In this document: in pieces, positions 16,351-25,008 of the stretch | Layout of the letters: each line of letters starts with the position of its first letter | Position numbering within the stretch: position 1 is the first letter of the stretch | Source: Georgenia yuyongxinii | GTDB lineage: Bacteria > Actinomycetota > Actinomycetes > Actinomycetales > Actinomycetaceae | Length of the DNA stretch: 64,000 nucleotides | Assembly: GCF_006352065.1 (NCBI RefSeq) | Contig: NZ_CP040915.1 | Location: forward strand, 186,001-250,000 | Direction: 5' to 3' | Program-made: the position numbers and the translations under genes | The notes under the pieces: model-generated | The model's database searches: none | Told to the model about the DNA's origin: nothing | What the model saw: only the letters and a program-made list of their open reading frames with translations

Positions 16351-17136
16351 ATGAGTGTCGTACCGAAGCTGGTGACCGATGAGGCGCCCGACGCCGACAG
16401 GGCCGAGCAGCGCATGCAGTCCCTCACGCGGGCGTTCCAGCTGCTGGAGCTGATGGCGTCGAACGGCGGCTCGATGGCGCTGAGCGAGCTCTCCCACCAG
16501 TCGGGCCTTCCCCTGCCCACGACCTACCGGGTGGTCAACTCGATGGTGTCGGAGGGGTACGTCCGCCGCCTCCAGGAGCGTGGGTACGCGCTGGGTCCGA
16601 GGCTCATCGGCCTGGGGGCCGTCGCCTCCCGGATGCTGGGGGCCTGCGCGGACCCGTTCATCGAGGAGCTCGTCGAGGCGGTCGGCGAGACGGCCGGCGT
16701 CGCCGCGCTGGACGGAGAGAGCGCGGCCTACATCGCGCAGGCGCCCTCGAGGTTCGCGATGCGGATGTCGATCGAGGTCGGGCACCGTTCGCCGCTCCAC
16801 TGCACCGCGGCGGGGAAGGTCATCCTCGCCCAGCTGCCGCCCAGCCAGGTCAAGCACCTTCTGGCACGCACCGAGCTGCAGCGCTACACCCCCCGCACGA
16901 TCTCCTCGTTCCCGGAGCTGAAGGAAGAGCTGGCGACCGTCGCGAAGCAGGGGTTCGCCGTGGACGACGGCGAGTCCGAGAAGGGCTTGCGCAGCATCGC
17001 GGTCTCCGTGCCCGAGGCGCCGGTCCCCATGGCGCTGTCAGTCCTGGGCCCGGACTCCCGGCTCACCATCGACACAGTCACCGCCATCGTTCCCCTGCTG
17101 CACAGCACGGCAGCCAAGCTGATGACGTGCGTCTGA
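16351..17136 (+). CDS. IclR family transcriptional regulator 1
   Basis: 261-residue IclR regulator: N-terminal winged helix-turn-helix (about 20-80; RAFQLLELMASNGGSMALSEL, LPTTYRVVNSMVSEGYVRR) and C-terminal effector-binding domain (SPLHCTAAGKVILAQLP, GFAVDDGESEKGLRSIAVSV). IclR proteins bind short palindromes and respond to small organic acids or aromatics. The start follows GGAG by 6 bases and lies 28 bases after the thioredoxin fusion, with a palindrome between. It may control the importer/UGSC set or the downstream P450 operon; which is not decided by sequence. Confidence 0.92.
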   Translation: MSVVPKLVTDEAPDADRAEQRMQSLTRAFQLLELMASNGGSMALSELSHQSGLPLPTTYRVVNSMVSEGYVRRLQERGYALGPRLIGLGAVASRMLGACADPFIEELVEAVGETAGVAALDGESAAYIAQAPSRFAMRMSIEVGHRSPLHCTAAGKVILAQLPPSQVKHLLARTELQRYTPRTISSFPELKEELATVAKQGFAVDDGESEKGLRSIAVSVPEAPVPMALSVLGPDSRLTIDTVTAIVPLLHSTAAKLMTCV

Positions 17137-17169
17137 CCCGGTCCGCCACCGGCGGGTGACGTCCTCGAC

Positions 17170-17181
17170 CATCGCGCGATG
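17170..17181. promoter_or_regulatory. 12-base perfect palindrome before IclR 2
   Basis: CATCGCGCGATG at this position is a perfect palindrome in the 118-base gap between the two IclR genes, about 75 bases ahead of the second start. It could be an operator, but short GC palindromes are frequent in such DNA. Confidence 0.25.
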
Positions 17182-17254
17182 ACCACCGCACGATCGGGAA
17201 CCTGCGAGATCGACGTCGCTCCCGCCACGTCGTCACGAACTTCGAAGGAGGCAG

Positions 17255-18142
17255 ATGGCCGGCGGTGCGCGCACGCCCGGGCAGAGCGTGACCTCAAAGG
17301 TGCTCGCCATCCTCGGCGCCTTCGAGCGCGGACCGAACGCCCGGTCACTGACCGACATCGCCGCCGACAGCGGTCTCCCGCTCAGCACGGTCCACCGGCT
17401 CGTGGGCGAGCTCGAGCAGTGGGGCGCGCTCAACCGTGACCCGGGCGGCGGCTACCGCGTCGGCATGCGTCTGTGGGAGCTGGGCCAGCACGCGGGCCGC
17501 CAGATGCGCGAGCGTGCCCGGCCCATCCTCCAGGACCTCTTCGGCCTCACCCAGGAGACCACCCACCTGGCGATCCGCTCTGGCGCCGACGTGCTCTTCG
17601 TGGACCGCATCTACAGCTCCAAGCGGGTGCCCCGCGCCGCACGTGTCGGGGGCCGGCTGCCCCTGCACGTCTCCGCTGTCGGGAAGGTGCTCCTCGCCCA
17701 CGAGGACAAGTGGTTCCGGGAGACGTACCTCCTGCGCGACCTCGAGGCGATGACCCGCGCCTCCCGGGTGGACGCCGCGACGCTGCGCGCCGAGCTGGAC
17801 CAGATCACCCGGCAGGGTTACGCCATGACCGAGCAGGAGGCGCGGGTGGGCTCCTGCTCCGTCGCCGTACCGGTCTTCCACCGCGAGGGCCCGGTGTTCG
17901 CCGGGCTCGGGCTGGTCGTGGCCGCGGCGCAGGCCGGGTCGCTCACCCGGTACCTTCCTGCGCTACGGGCCGCGGCCGCCGAGATCGAACGCGTCACGGC
18001 ACCGTTCCCGCTCTCGACCATCCTGTCCACCATGCGCGGGGGCAGCTCGGCCGACCGGAGAGTCGACCCGCCCGGCGGCGAGCTCTCGGGCGGCGGCAGC
18101 GAGCGGCCTGGCGCCGCCACCAGCGGAACCGGCTTCAACTGA
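17255..18142 (+). CDS. IclR family transcriptional regulator 2
   Basis: 295-residue IclR regulator, related to but distinct from the preceding one. The winged helix-turn-helix is seen in VTSKVLAILGAFERGPNARSL and LPLSTVHRLVGELEQWGAL. The effector domain has ETTHLAIRSGADVLFVDRIY, LPLHVSAVGKVLLAHED and GYAMTEQEARVGSCSVAVPV. A tail of about 40 low-complexity residues, rich in Gly and Ser, follows. The ATG follows AAGGAGG. It lies directly upstream of the P450/dikinase operon, and palindrome B overlaps its stop codon, so it is the leading candidate to control that operon. Confidence 0.92.
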   Translation: MAGGARTPGQSVTSKVLAILGAFERGPNARSLTDIAADSGLPLSTVHRLVGELEQWGALNRDPGGGYRVGMRLWELGQHAGRQMRERARPILQDLFGLTQETTHLAIRSGADVLFVDRIYSSKRVPRAARVGGRLPLHVSAVGKVLLAHEDKWFRETYLLRDLEAMTRASRVDAATLRAELDQITRQGYAMTEQEARVGSCSVAVPVFHREGPVFAGLGLVVAAAQAGSLTRYLPALRAAAAEIERVTAPFPLSTILSTMRGGSSADRRVDPPGGELSGGGSERPGAATSGTGFN

Positions 18143-18148
18143 GTGGAA
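18134..18148. promoter_or_regulatory. Palindromic operator candidate, site B
   Basis: TTCAACTGAGTGGAA overlaps the stop codon of the second IclR gene and lies 71 bases before the P450 start. Six of seven pairs of the dyad match. It shares ACTGAGT with site C and AGTGGAA with site A. No clear -35/-10 pair was found between it and the P450 start. Confidence 0.5.
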
Positions 18149-18219
18149 GAACCACCTTGGCGGGCACCCGCCCCCCGGGTTGTATGTGACCTACGTTCAA
18201 AACCGGCGATGGAGCAGGT

Positions 18220-19482
18220 ATGGCAACGACGCAGGACGTGACGGCGCAGCCCAAGGGCTGTCCGGTGGACCACCACGGCTACCAGCCGTTCGACCAGCAC
18301 GACCCCTTCCCCGCCTACGCCGAGCTGCGGCGCGAGGCGCCCGTCATGTTCGACGAGCGGATCGGCTACTGGGTGGTCACCCGCTACGACGACATCAAGT
18401 CAGTCTTTGCCGACTGGGAGACCTTCTCCAGCGAGAACGCCCAGGCGCCGGTGCGCGAGCGCGGCCCCCAGGCCACGCAGATCATGAAGGAGGGCGGCTT
18501 CACCGCCTACTCCGGCCTGTCCGCCCGCATCCCCCCGGAGCACACCCGCATCCGCGAGATCGTCCAGCGCGAGTTCACCCCGCGCCGGTACAAGACCCTC
18601 GAGCCGGCCATCCGCCAGAACGTGGTGGACCTGCTGGAGAAGCTCCTCGCCCACCCCGACCGGCGCGCCGACCTCTTCCGCGACCTCGCCTACGACGTCC
18701 CGACCATCACGATCCTCACTTTGCTCGGCGCCGACGTCACCCAGATCGACACCTACAAGCGCTGGTCGGACTCCCGCGCCGCGATGACGTGGGGCGACCT
18801 CAGCGACGAGGAGCAGGTGCCGCACGCGCACAACCTCGTCGAGTACTGGCAGGAGTGCCTGGCGCTGGTCGCCCGCGCCCACGAGGAGGGCGGCGACAAC
18901 CTCATCGCCGACCTCGTCCGCGACCAGCGGGACGGCGCCGAGATCACCGACCACGAGATCGCCTCCGTGGCCTACAGCCTGCTCTTCGCCGGCCACGAGA
19001 CCACGACGACGCTCATCGCCAACTCCCTGCGCGTGCTCCTGGCCCACCGCGACCAGTGGCAGGCCCTGGTCGAGGACCCCAAGAAGATCAAGGCCGCGAT
19101 CGAGGAGGTGCTGCGGTACAGCCCGTCCATCGTCGGATGGCGCCGCCGTGCGCTGAAGGACGCGCGCATCGGCGACGTCGACATCCCCGCCGGCGCGAAC
19201 ATCCTCCTGCTCATGGGCTCGGCCAACCACGACGAGACCCACTTCGAGGGCGGCGAGTCGTTCGACATCGACCGGCCCAACGCCCGCGAGCACCTGTCGT
19301 TCGGGTTCGGCATCCACTACTGCCTGGGCAACATGCTCGCCAAGCTCCAGGCCCGCATCGTGCTCGGGGAGGTCGCCGCCCGCGCTCCCCACCTCACCCT
19401 CGACGACCCCGAGGGCATCGGCTTCAGGGAGAACCTCTCCTTCCGCATCCCGCTCGCCGTGCCCGTCGCCTGGGAGGCCTGA
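18220..19482 (+). CDS. Cytochrome P450, first gene of the dikinase operon
   Basis: 420-residue P450 with all key motifs: I-helix LLFAGHETTTTLIAN, ExxR in EEVLRYSPS, and heme loop FGFGIHYCLGNMLAKLQ with the Cys ligand near residue 367. It starts with a Cys-Pro-containing leader (PKGCPVDHH) and is soluble. Its redox partners are very likely the ferredoxin and ferredoxin reductase encoded 4-5 kb downstream in the same operon. It is followed after one base by the first dikinase-like gene, so oxygenation and phosphorylation belong to one pathway. The substrate is unknown; an aromatic or cyclic alcohol is a guess from the neighbours. Confidence 0.94.
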   Translation: MATTQDVTAQPKGCPVDHHGYQPFDQHDPFPAYAELRREAPVMFDERIGYWVVTRYDDIKSVFADWETFSSENAQAPVRERGPQATQIMKEGGFTAYSGLSARIPPEHTRIREIVQREFTPRRYKTLEPAIRQNVVDLLEKLLAHPDRRADLFRDLAYDVPTITILTLLGADVTQIDTYKRWSDSRAAMTWGDLSDEEQVPHAHNLVEYWQECLALVARAHEEGGDNLIADLVRDQRDGAEITDHEIASVAYSLLFAGHETTTTLIANSLRVLLAHRDQWQALVEDPKKIKAAIEEVLRYSPSIVGWRRRALKDARIGDVDIPAGANILLLMGSANHDETHFEGGESFDIDRPNAREHLSFGFGIHYCLGNMLAKLQARIVLGEVAARAPHLTLDDPEGIGFRENLSFRIPLAVPVAWEA

Positions 19483-19483
19483 C

Positions 19484-20557
19484 ATGACGACGTACGTGCA
19501 GTTCTTCGACGCCGGCCTCGCCCCGGAGCACGACCTGCTGGGCGGCAAGTGCGCCTCGCTGGTGTCCATGACGGCGGCCGGGATGCCCGTCCCACCCGGG
19601 TTCGCCGTCACCACCGCGCTCTACGACGCCTTCCTCGCAGACGCCGGCATCGCCGCTGACATCTCCCGCCTCCTCGCCGGTATCGACGCCGACGACGTCA
19701 CCGATGTCGACGCCGCCTCCGCCCAGATCCGGGACGAGATCTGCTCGCGGGCGATCCCCGAGCCGCTACGGACGGCCACGCGGGCGGCCTACGACGAGCT
19801 CATGGCCCGGTGCGGCGGCGAGGTGCCGGTGGCCGTGCGGTCCTCGGCGACGGCGGAGGACCTGCCCGGCGCGAGCTTCGCCGGCCAGCAGGACACCTAC
19901 CTGTGGCTGACCGGCTGGGACGAGGTCCGCGAGCACATCCGCCGCTGCTGGGCCTCGCTCTACACCAGCCGCGCGATCATCTACCGGCTGAGGAACGACA
20001 TCCCCGACGAGGGCCTGTCCATCGCCGTCGCCGTGCAGAAGATGGTCAACGCCCGCACCTCCGGCGTCGCGATGACCCTGGACCCCACCAACGGCGACCG
20101 GTCCAAGATCGTCATCGACGCCTCCTACGGCCTCGGCGAGATGGTCGTCTCCGGGCAGGTCACCCCGGACAACGTCTCCCTGGACAAGGTCATGCTGACC
20201 GTCGTCGGGGAGCACCTCGGGGACAAGCACGCCGAGCTCGTGCCCGACCCCGCGTCCCGGGCCCTCGTGGAGCGGGAGGTCGACGCCGAGCGCCGCGCCC
20301 GCCGCAGCCTCACCGACACCGAGCTGGTGGCGGTCGCCACGATGGCGAAGCGGGCGGAGAAGCACTACGGGTGCCCGCAGGACATCGAGTGGGCGATCGA
20401 CGCCGACCTGCCCGACGGGGAGAACCTGCTCCTCCTGCAGTCCCGGCCCGAGACCGTCTGGTCGGCCAAGAAGGCCGCCGCTCCGGCGTCCGCCGCCCGC
20501 ACCGGCGTGGGAGGTATCGCCGGCATCACGAGCGTCCTGCTGGCCGCCGCCGGCTGA
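19484..20557 (+). CDS. PEP synthase-like ATP-binding subunit of a two-subunit dikinase
   Basis: 357-residue protein equal to the N-terminal ATP-grasp part of PEP synthase/pyruvate phosphate dikinase, which binds ATP and phosphorylates a swivelling His on a partner. Seen: LLGGKCASLVSMTAAGMPVPPGFA, VAVRSSATAEDLPGASFAGQ, SGVAMTLDPTNGDRSKIVI, GLGEMVVSGQVTPD and PQDIEWAID. The His domain is missing here and is found in the next gene. This division matches phenylphosphate synthase of anaerobic phenol degraders and the acetovanillone kinases of Rhodococcus (Hpe) and Sphingobium (Acv). The start lies 1 base after the P450 stop. Confidence 0.88.
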   Translation: MTTYVQFFDAGLAPEHDLLGGKCASLVSMTAAGMPVPPGFAVTTALYDAFLADAGIAADISRLLAGIDADDVTDVDAASAQIRDEICSRAIPEPLRTATRAAYDELMARCGGEVPVAVRSSATAEDLPGASFAGQQDTYLWLTGWDEVREHIRRCWASLYTSRAIIYRLRNDIPDEGLSIAVAVQKMVNARTSGVAMTLDPTNGDRSKIVIDASYGLGEMVVSGQVTPDNVSLDKVMLTVVGEHLGDKHAELVPDPASRALVEREVDAERRARRSLTDTELVAVATMAKRAEKHYGCPQDIEWAIDADLPDGENLLLLQSRPETVWSAKKAAAPASAARTGVGGIAGITSVLLAAAG

Positions 20558-20736
20558 GGCCACCGGACCCACCGCCCGCCACGAGACCGACCCGCCCCCG
20601 GACAGGCACGTCCCTCCACGAAACCCAGTCCTTCACGACACCTACACCCACACGTAACCGCCCCGCGCACGACCCCCACCGCGACGATGACGCCGCGCCC
20701 CCGCTGCAGTGACGCAGCCGACGGAAAAGGTGAGAC

Positions 20737-22605
20737 ATGGCAAGGAAGTCATTCCCCAGCCCGTTCGACCTCCCCACGCCCCCCGGAGCCGAGGGCTGGG
20801 AGGGCATCTACCCCTACTACCTCGTCTTCCAGGACGCCCTGAAGGCCGAAGAGGACGAGAAGTTCTGGTTCTGCGACAGCCAGCACTGGCCCACGGTCTT
20901 CAAGCCCTTCGAGACCATCGGCGGGGAGTTCGCCGTCAAGTGCCTCGGGCAGTACAACGCCCGCCACCTGATGATCCCCAACGCCAACGGCATCGAGTTC
21001 CGGGTGCACCTGGGCTACCTGTACATGTCCCCCATCCCGGTGCCGGAGGACCAGATCCCCGCCCGGGTGCCCCTCTTCGAGGAGCGGGTGGGGTACTACT
21101 TCCAGAACTGGGAGCGCCTCCTCGGGCAGTGGAAGGTCAAGGTGCGCGCCACCATCGACGAGATGGAGGGCATCGAGTTCACCCGGCTGCCCGACGTCGT
21201 GCCCACCGAGGACATCACCTCCGGCAAGGCCATGGACGGCAGCGAGCGGCTCCTGGAGGACTACGACCGACTCATCCAGCTGTGCTACCGCAACTGGCAG
21301 TACCACTTCGAGTTCCTCAACCTGGGCTACATCGCCTACCTGGACTTCTTCAACTACTGCAAGGAGGTCTTCCCCGGGATCCCGGACCTGGCGATCGCCA
21401 CCATGGTCCAGGGCGTCGACATGGAGCTGTTCAAGCCCGACGACGAGCTGAAGGAGCTGGCGACCCTCGCCGTCGAGCTCGGCCTGCAGAACCAGTTCAC
21501 CGCCACCGACGACGTCGCCGGCACCCTCGCGGCCGTCGCGGCCGCACCCGGCGGGGACCAGTGGATCGCCCGGTACGAGCAGGCCCAGGACCCCTGGTTC
21601 AACTTCACCGTGGGCAACGGCTTCTACGGGCACGACAAGTACTGGAACGAGCACCAGGAGATCCCGCTCGGCTACATCGCCGACTACATCCGCCGCGTCG
21701 AGGACGGCCAGCAGATCCTGCGGCCCGTCGAGGCGCTCGTCGCGGAGAAGGAGCGCATCGTCGCCGAGTACCGCGACCTGCTCGACGGCGAGTCGCTCGC
21801 CACCTTCGACGCCAAGCGCGAGCTCGCGGCCACCGCCTACCCGTACGTGGAGAACCACAACTTCTACATCGAGCACTGGACCATGGGCGTGTTCTGGCGC
21901 AAGATCCGCCAGCTCAGCCGCATGCTCCACGCCGAGGGCTTCTGGACCGAGCCCGACGACCTGCTCTACCTCGGCCGCAACGAGGTGCGCGACGCGCTCT
22001 TCGACCTCGTCACCGGCTGGGGCGTCGGCGCCCCGCACCGAGCGATCGGCCCGATCCACTGGCCGGCCGAGATCGAGCGGCGCCGCACGATCGTCGACGC
22101 ACTCAAGACCGCGCGGCCCGCCCCGGCGCTCAACACGCCGCCGGCGTCGATCACCGAGCCGTTCACCCGCATGCTGTGGGGCATCACCACCGAGCAGGTC
22201 CAGTCGTGGCTGGGCGCCGGGGACGACGACGGCTTCACCGGCCTGCGCGGCATGGCCGCCTCCCCCGGGGTGGTCGAGGGCGTGGCCCGGGTGGTGCACG
22301 ACGCCGACCAGCTCGCCGAGGTCCAGGAAGGCGACATCCTCGTCGCGACAGTGACCGCGCCGAGCTGGGGACCGATCTTCGGGAAGATCAAGGCCACCGT
22401 CACCGACATCGGCGGCATGATGAGCCACGCCGCGATCGTGTGCCGCGAGTACGGCCTGCCGGCCGTGACCGGCACCGGTTCCGGCTCGACGACCATCCGC
22501 ACCGGCCAGCGGCTGCGGGTGGACGGCAACGCCGGCACCGTCACCATCCTCGACGACGAGGCCCCGGAGACCTCCGAGGCCGTGCTCGACGGGGCGGTGC
22601 GGTGA
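20737..22605 (+). CDS. Phenylphosphate synthase-like subunit with phosphohistidine domain
   Basis: 622-residue partner of the ATP-binding subunit. The N-terminus (FPSPFDLPTPPGAEGWEGIY) and the next 450 residues resemble the large subunit of phenylphosphate synthase, thought to hold the alcohol or phenol substrate. The C-terminal PEP-utiliser mobile domain has GMAASPGVVEGVARVV and the phosphohistidine motif GGMMSHAAIVCREYGLPAV, His near residue 567. By analogy it would take phosphate from ATP through that His and pass it to a hydroxyl group. It follows the ATP subunit after 179 bases and overlaps the SDR start (GTGA). Similarity is from memory of the family. Confidence 0.85.
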   Translation: MARKSFPSPFDLPTPPGAEGWEGIYPYYLVFQDALKAEEDEKFWFCDSQHWPTVFKPFETIGGEFAVKCLGQYNARHLMIPNANGIEFRVHLGYLYMSPIPVPEDQIPARVPLFEERVGYYFQNWERLLGQWKVKVRATIDEMEGIEFTRLPDVVPTEDITSGKAMDGSERLLEDYDRLIQLCYRNWQYHFEFLNLGYIAYLDFFNYCKEVFPGIPDLAIATMVQGVDMELFKPDDELKELATLAVELGLQNQFTATDDVAGTLAAVAAAPGGDQWIARYEQAQDPWFNFTVGNGFYGHDKYWNEHQEIPLGYIADYIRRVEDGQQILRPVEALVAEKERIVAEYRDLLDGESLATFDAKRELAATAYPYVENHNFYIEHWTMGVFWRKIRQLSRMLHAEGFWTEPDDLLYLGRNEVRDALFDLVTGWGVGAPHRAIGPIHWPAEIERRRTIVDALKTARPAPALNTPPASITEPFTRMLWGITTEQVQSWLGAGDDDGFTGLRGMAASPGVVEGVARVVHDADQLAEVQEGDILVATVTAPSWGPIFGKIKATVTDIGGMMSHAAIVCREYGLPAVTGTGSGSTTIRTGQRLRVDGNAGTVTILDDEAPETSEAVLDGAVR

Positions 22606-23357
22606 CCTCAGCAGCACCCGGCAGGACCGTGCTCGTCACGGGCGGGGCCGGCGGGCTCGGGCGCGCGTTCGCGCTCGGGTTCGCCGACCCCGGCACCAAG
22701 GTGGCGGTCGCCGACGTCAACCTCGCCGGCGCCGAGGAGACCGCGGCGCTCCTGCGCGAGCGGGGGGCCGCGGCCCTCGCCGTCGAGGTCGACGTCACCT
22801 CCACGGCCTCCACCGAGGCGATGGCCACCCAGGTGGCCGCGTTCGGCGACGGCGGCCTCGACGTGCTCATCAACAACGCCGCCATCTACGCCGGCATCAC
22901 CCGCAGCCCCTTCGAGGAGATCGACCCGGACGAGTGGGACCGCGTCATGGCGGTCAACCTCAAGGGCCCGTGGCTGTGCGCCCGGGCGTGCAGCCCGCAC
23001 CTGCGCGCGGGCGGGGCGGTCATCAACATCTCCTCGGCCACCGTCTACAGCGGCTCGGAGCAGTGGATGCACTACGTGGCCTCCAAGGGCGGGGTCATCG
23101 CCCTGACCCGGGTGATGGCCAAGGAGCTGGGCCGGCGCGGGATCCGCGTCAACGCCATCGCCCCCGGCTTCACCCTCACCGAGGCCAGCTACGCGCTCAT
23201 GGAGGACGCCGCCAGCTACGGCGTCGACCGCGCCGCCCTCAAGCGCCCCGCCCAGCCGGACGACGTCGTGGGGGCCGCCCGGTTCCTCGCCTCGCCGGAC
23301 AGCTCGTACATGAGCGGGCAGACCCTCGTGGTCGACGGCGGACGCCAGTTCATCTAG
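22602..23357 (+). CDS. Short-chain dehydrogenase/reductase (operon member)
   Basis: 251-residue classical SDR oxidising an alcohol or reducing a ketone with NAD(P). Seen: cofactor motif TGGAGGLGRAFALGF, NNAAIYAG, catalytic Ser in INISSATVYSG, YVASK with Tyr and Lys of the triad, and C-terminal SSYMSGQTLVVDGGRQF. An acidic residue after the second strand (VADVN) favours NAD. The GTG start overlaps the preceding stop by 4 bases, so translation is coupled to the dikinase subunit. Probably oxidises the product of the P450. Confidence 0.92.
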   Translation: MTSAAPGRTVLVTGGAGGLGRAFALGFADPGTKVAVADVNLAGAEETAALLRERGAAALAVEVDVTSTASTEAMATQVAAFGDGGLDVLINNAAIYAGITRSPFEEIDPDEWDRVMAVNLKGPWLCARACSPHLRAGGAVINISSATVYSGSEQWMHYVASKGGVIALTRVMAKELGRRGIRVNAIAPGFTLTEASYALMEDAASYGVDRAALKRPAQPDDVVGAARFLASPDSSYMSGQTLVVDGGRQFI

Positions 23358-23368
23358 AAGGAGCCACC

Positions 23369-23689
23369 ATGCCGCAGATCACCTACACCGACCACGCCGG
23401 CGCCACCACCGTCGTCGAGGGCAACGTCGGGGACTCCGTCATGGAGACCGCCGTGCGCCACGGCGTGCCCGGGATCGTCGCCGAGTGCGGCGGGTCGCTG
23501 TCCTGTGCCACGTGCCACGTGTTCGTCGACTCCGGCCACCTGGGCCTTCTCGATCCGATGAGCGAGATGGAGGACGAGATGCTCTACGGCACCGCCGTGG
23601 ACCGGGAGGACAACTCCCGCCTGTCCTGTCAGCTGCGCCTTCAGGACGGCTGCGACCTGCACGTCACGACCCCCGAGACGCAGGTCTGA
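23369..23689 (+). CDS. [2Fe-2S] ferredoxin, putidaredoxin type
   Basis: 106-residue ferredoxin that carries electrons to the P450. The Cys ligands are seen in AECGGSLSCATCHVFV (C-x5-C-x2-C) and the fourth in LSCQLR. The middle holds the acidic stretch DPMSEMEDEMLYG typical of P450-serving ferredoxins. The ATG follows AGAAGGAG. It lies between the SDR and its reductase, 6 bases before the latter. Together with the P450 the three make a class I P450 system. Confidence 0.95.
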   Translation: MPQITYTDHAGATTVVEGNVGDSVMETAVRHGVPGIVAECGGSLSCATCHVFVDSGHLGLLDPMSEMEDEMLYGTAVDREDNSRLSCQLRLQDGCDLHVTTPETQV

Positions 23690-23695
23690 GTCATC

Positions 23696-24964
23696 ATGAC
23701 CGGACTGCTCATCGTCGGCGCCAGCCAGGCCGGGGTCCAGCTCGTCGCGTCGCTGCGGGCGCTCGGCTTCGACGAGCCCATCACGCTCCTCGGCGAGGAG
23801 AACCACCGGCCCTACCAGCGCCCAGCCCTGTCCAAGGACTTCCTCCAGGACAAGGTGGGCAAGGAGTCGCTGATCTTCCGCACCCAGGAGTACTGGGACG
23901 AGCACCGCGTCGACCTGGTCAAGGGCGAGCGGATCGAGCGGGTCCACCGCGCGGACGACGGCTCCGGCACCGCCCACGCCGCCTCCGGCCGGCAGTTCGC
24001 GTTCGACCGGCTCGCGCTCGCCGTCGGCGCCCGCGCCCGGCGCCTGGAGATCGACGGTTCTTCGCTCGACGGCGTGCTCTACCTGCGCAACGCTGACGAC
24101 GCCCTCGCCCTCAAGGCCGCGATGCCCGCGGCGAGCGACGTCGTCGTCATCGGCGGCGGGTTCATCGGGCTCGAGGCGGCCCGCAGCGCCCAGGCGCTGG
24201 GCAAGCAGGTCATCGTGCTGGAGGCCGGGCCGCGCCTGGTCGGCCGGGCGGTGGGGGAGGAGACCTCGGAGTTCTTCCTCGCAGCGCACCGCGCAGCCGG
24301 GCTGGACATCCGCCTCGGCGCGCAGGTGACCCGGTTCGTCGGCGACGGCGCCGACCGCGGCACCGGCGGCGGCGGGCGCCTCACCGGGGTCGAGCTCGCC
24401 GACGGGGAGGTGCTGCCCGCGCAGATCGCGCTCGTGGGGATCGGCGTCCTGCCCAACACCGAGCTCGCCGAGCAGATGGGCCTGGCCGTCGACAACGGGA
24501 TCGTCGTGGACCGCTACGCCCGCGCGTCCGACGGCGCCACGGTCGCCGTCGGCGACTGCGCGAACCTGCCCAACCCGGTGCCCGGCTCGCCGGCCGGGGA
24601 GCGGCTGCGGCTCGAGAGCGTCAACAACGCCGTCGAGCAGGCCAAGGTGGCGGCGTACTCGCTGGTGGGCCGCCGCGAGGAGTACGCGGGCATCCCCTGG
24701 TTCTGGTCGAACCAGGGCGACCTCAAGCTCCAGATCGCCGGGCTGTCCCTCGGGCACGACGCGACCGTGGTGCGCCGCGACGACGCCCGGGGCAAGTTCT
24801 CCGTCCTGTACTACCGCGCCGGCCGGCTCATCGCCGCCGACTGCGTCAACCACCCGCTCGACTTCATGGCCGTCAAGAACGCCCTCGCGCAGGGCGCGAC
24901 GATACCCGCCGATCTCGCCGCCGACGCCTCCGTCCCGCTCAAGGGCCTAGCCCGGCCGGTCTGA
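23696..24964 (+). CDS. Ferredoxin reductase, putidaredoxin reductase type
   Basis: 422-residue FAD enzyme that reduces the adjacent ferredoxin with NAD(P)H. Seen: FAD motif LLIVGASQAGVQLVASLRAL, YQRPALSKDFL, NAD motif VVVIGGGFIGLEAARSA, and second FAD motif TVAVGDCANL, followed by the C-terminal domain with RLESVNNAVEQAKVAAYSLV. It is the full-length counterpart of the fragment at the left window edge, with clear sequence differences, so the region carries two separate P450 electron chains. Confidence 0.94.
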   Translation: MTGLLIVGASQAGVQLVASLRALGFDEPITLLGEENHRPYQRPALSKDFLQDKVGKESLIFRTQEYWDEHRVDLVKGERIERVHRADDGSGTAHAASGRQFAFDRLALAVGARARRLEIDGSSLDGVLYLRNADDALALKAAMPAASDVVVIGGGFIGLEAARSAQALGKQVIVLEAGPRLVGRAVGEETSEFFLAAHRAAGLDIRLGAQVTRFVGDGADRGTGGGGRLTGVELADGEVLPAQIALVGIGVLPNTELAEQMGLAVDNGIVVDRYARASDGATVAVGDCANLPNPVPGSPAGERLRLESVNNAVEQAKVAAYSLVGRREEYAGIPWFWSNQGDLKLQIAGLSLGHDATVVRRDDARGKFSVLYYRAGRLIAADCVNHPLDFMAVKNALAQGATIPADLAADASVPLKGLARPV

Positions 24965-25008
24965 CCGCCGCGCCCGCCCGCTCGCCGCCCGAACCCGAGG
25001 AAGTGCCC

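Noticed and set aside
20709-23357. 882-codon frame covering the dikinase subunit and SDR
   Set aside because: Only the last 251 codons, after a GTG overlapping the preceding stop, make a protein; the earlier part is a shadow of the dikinase subunit.
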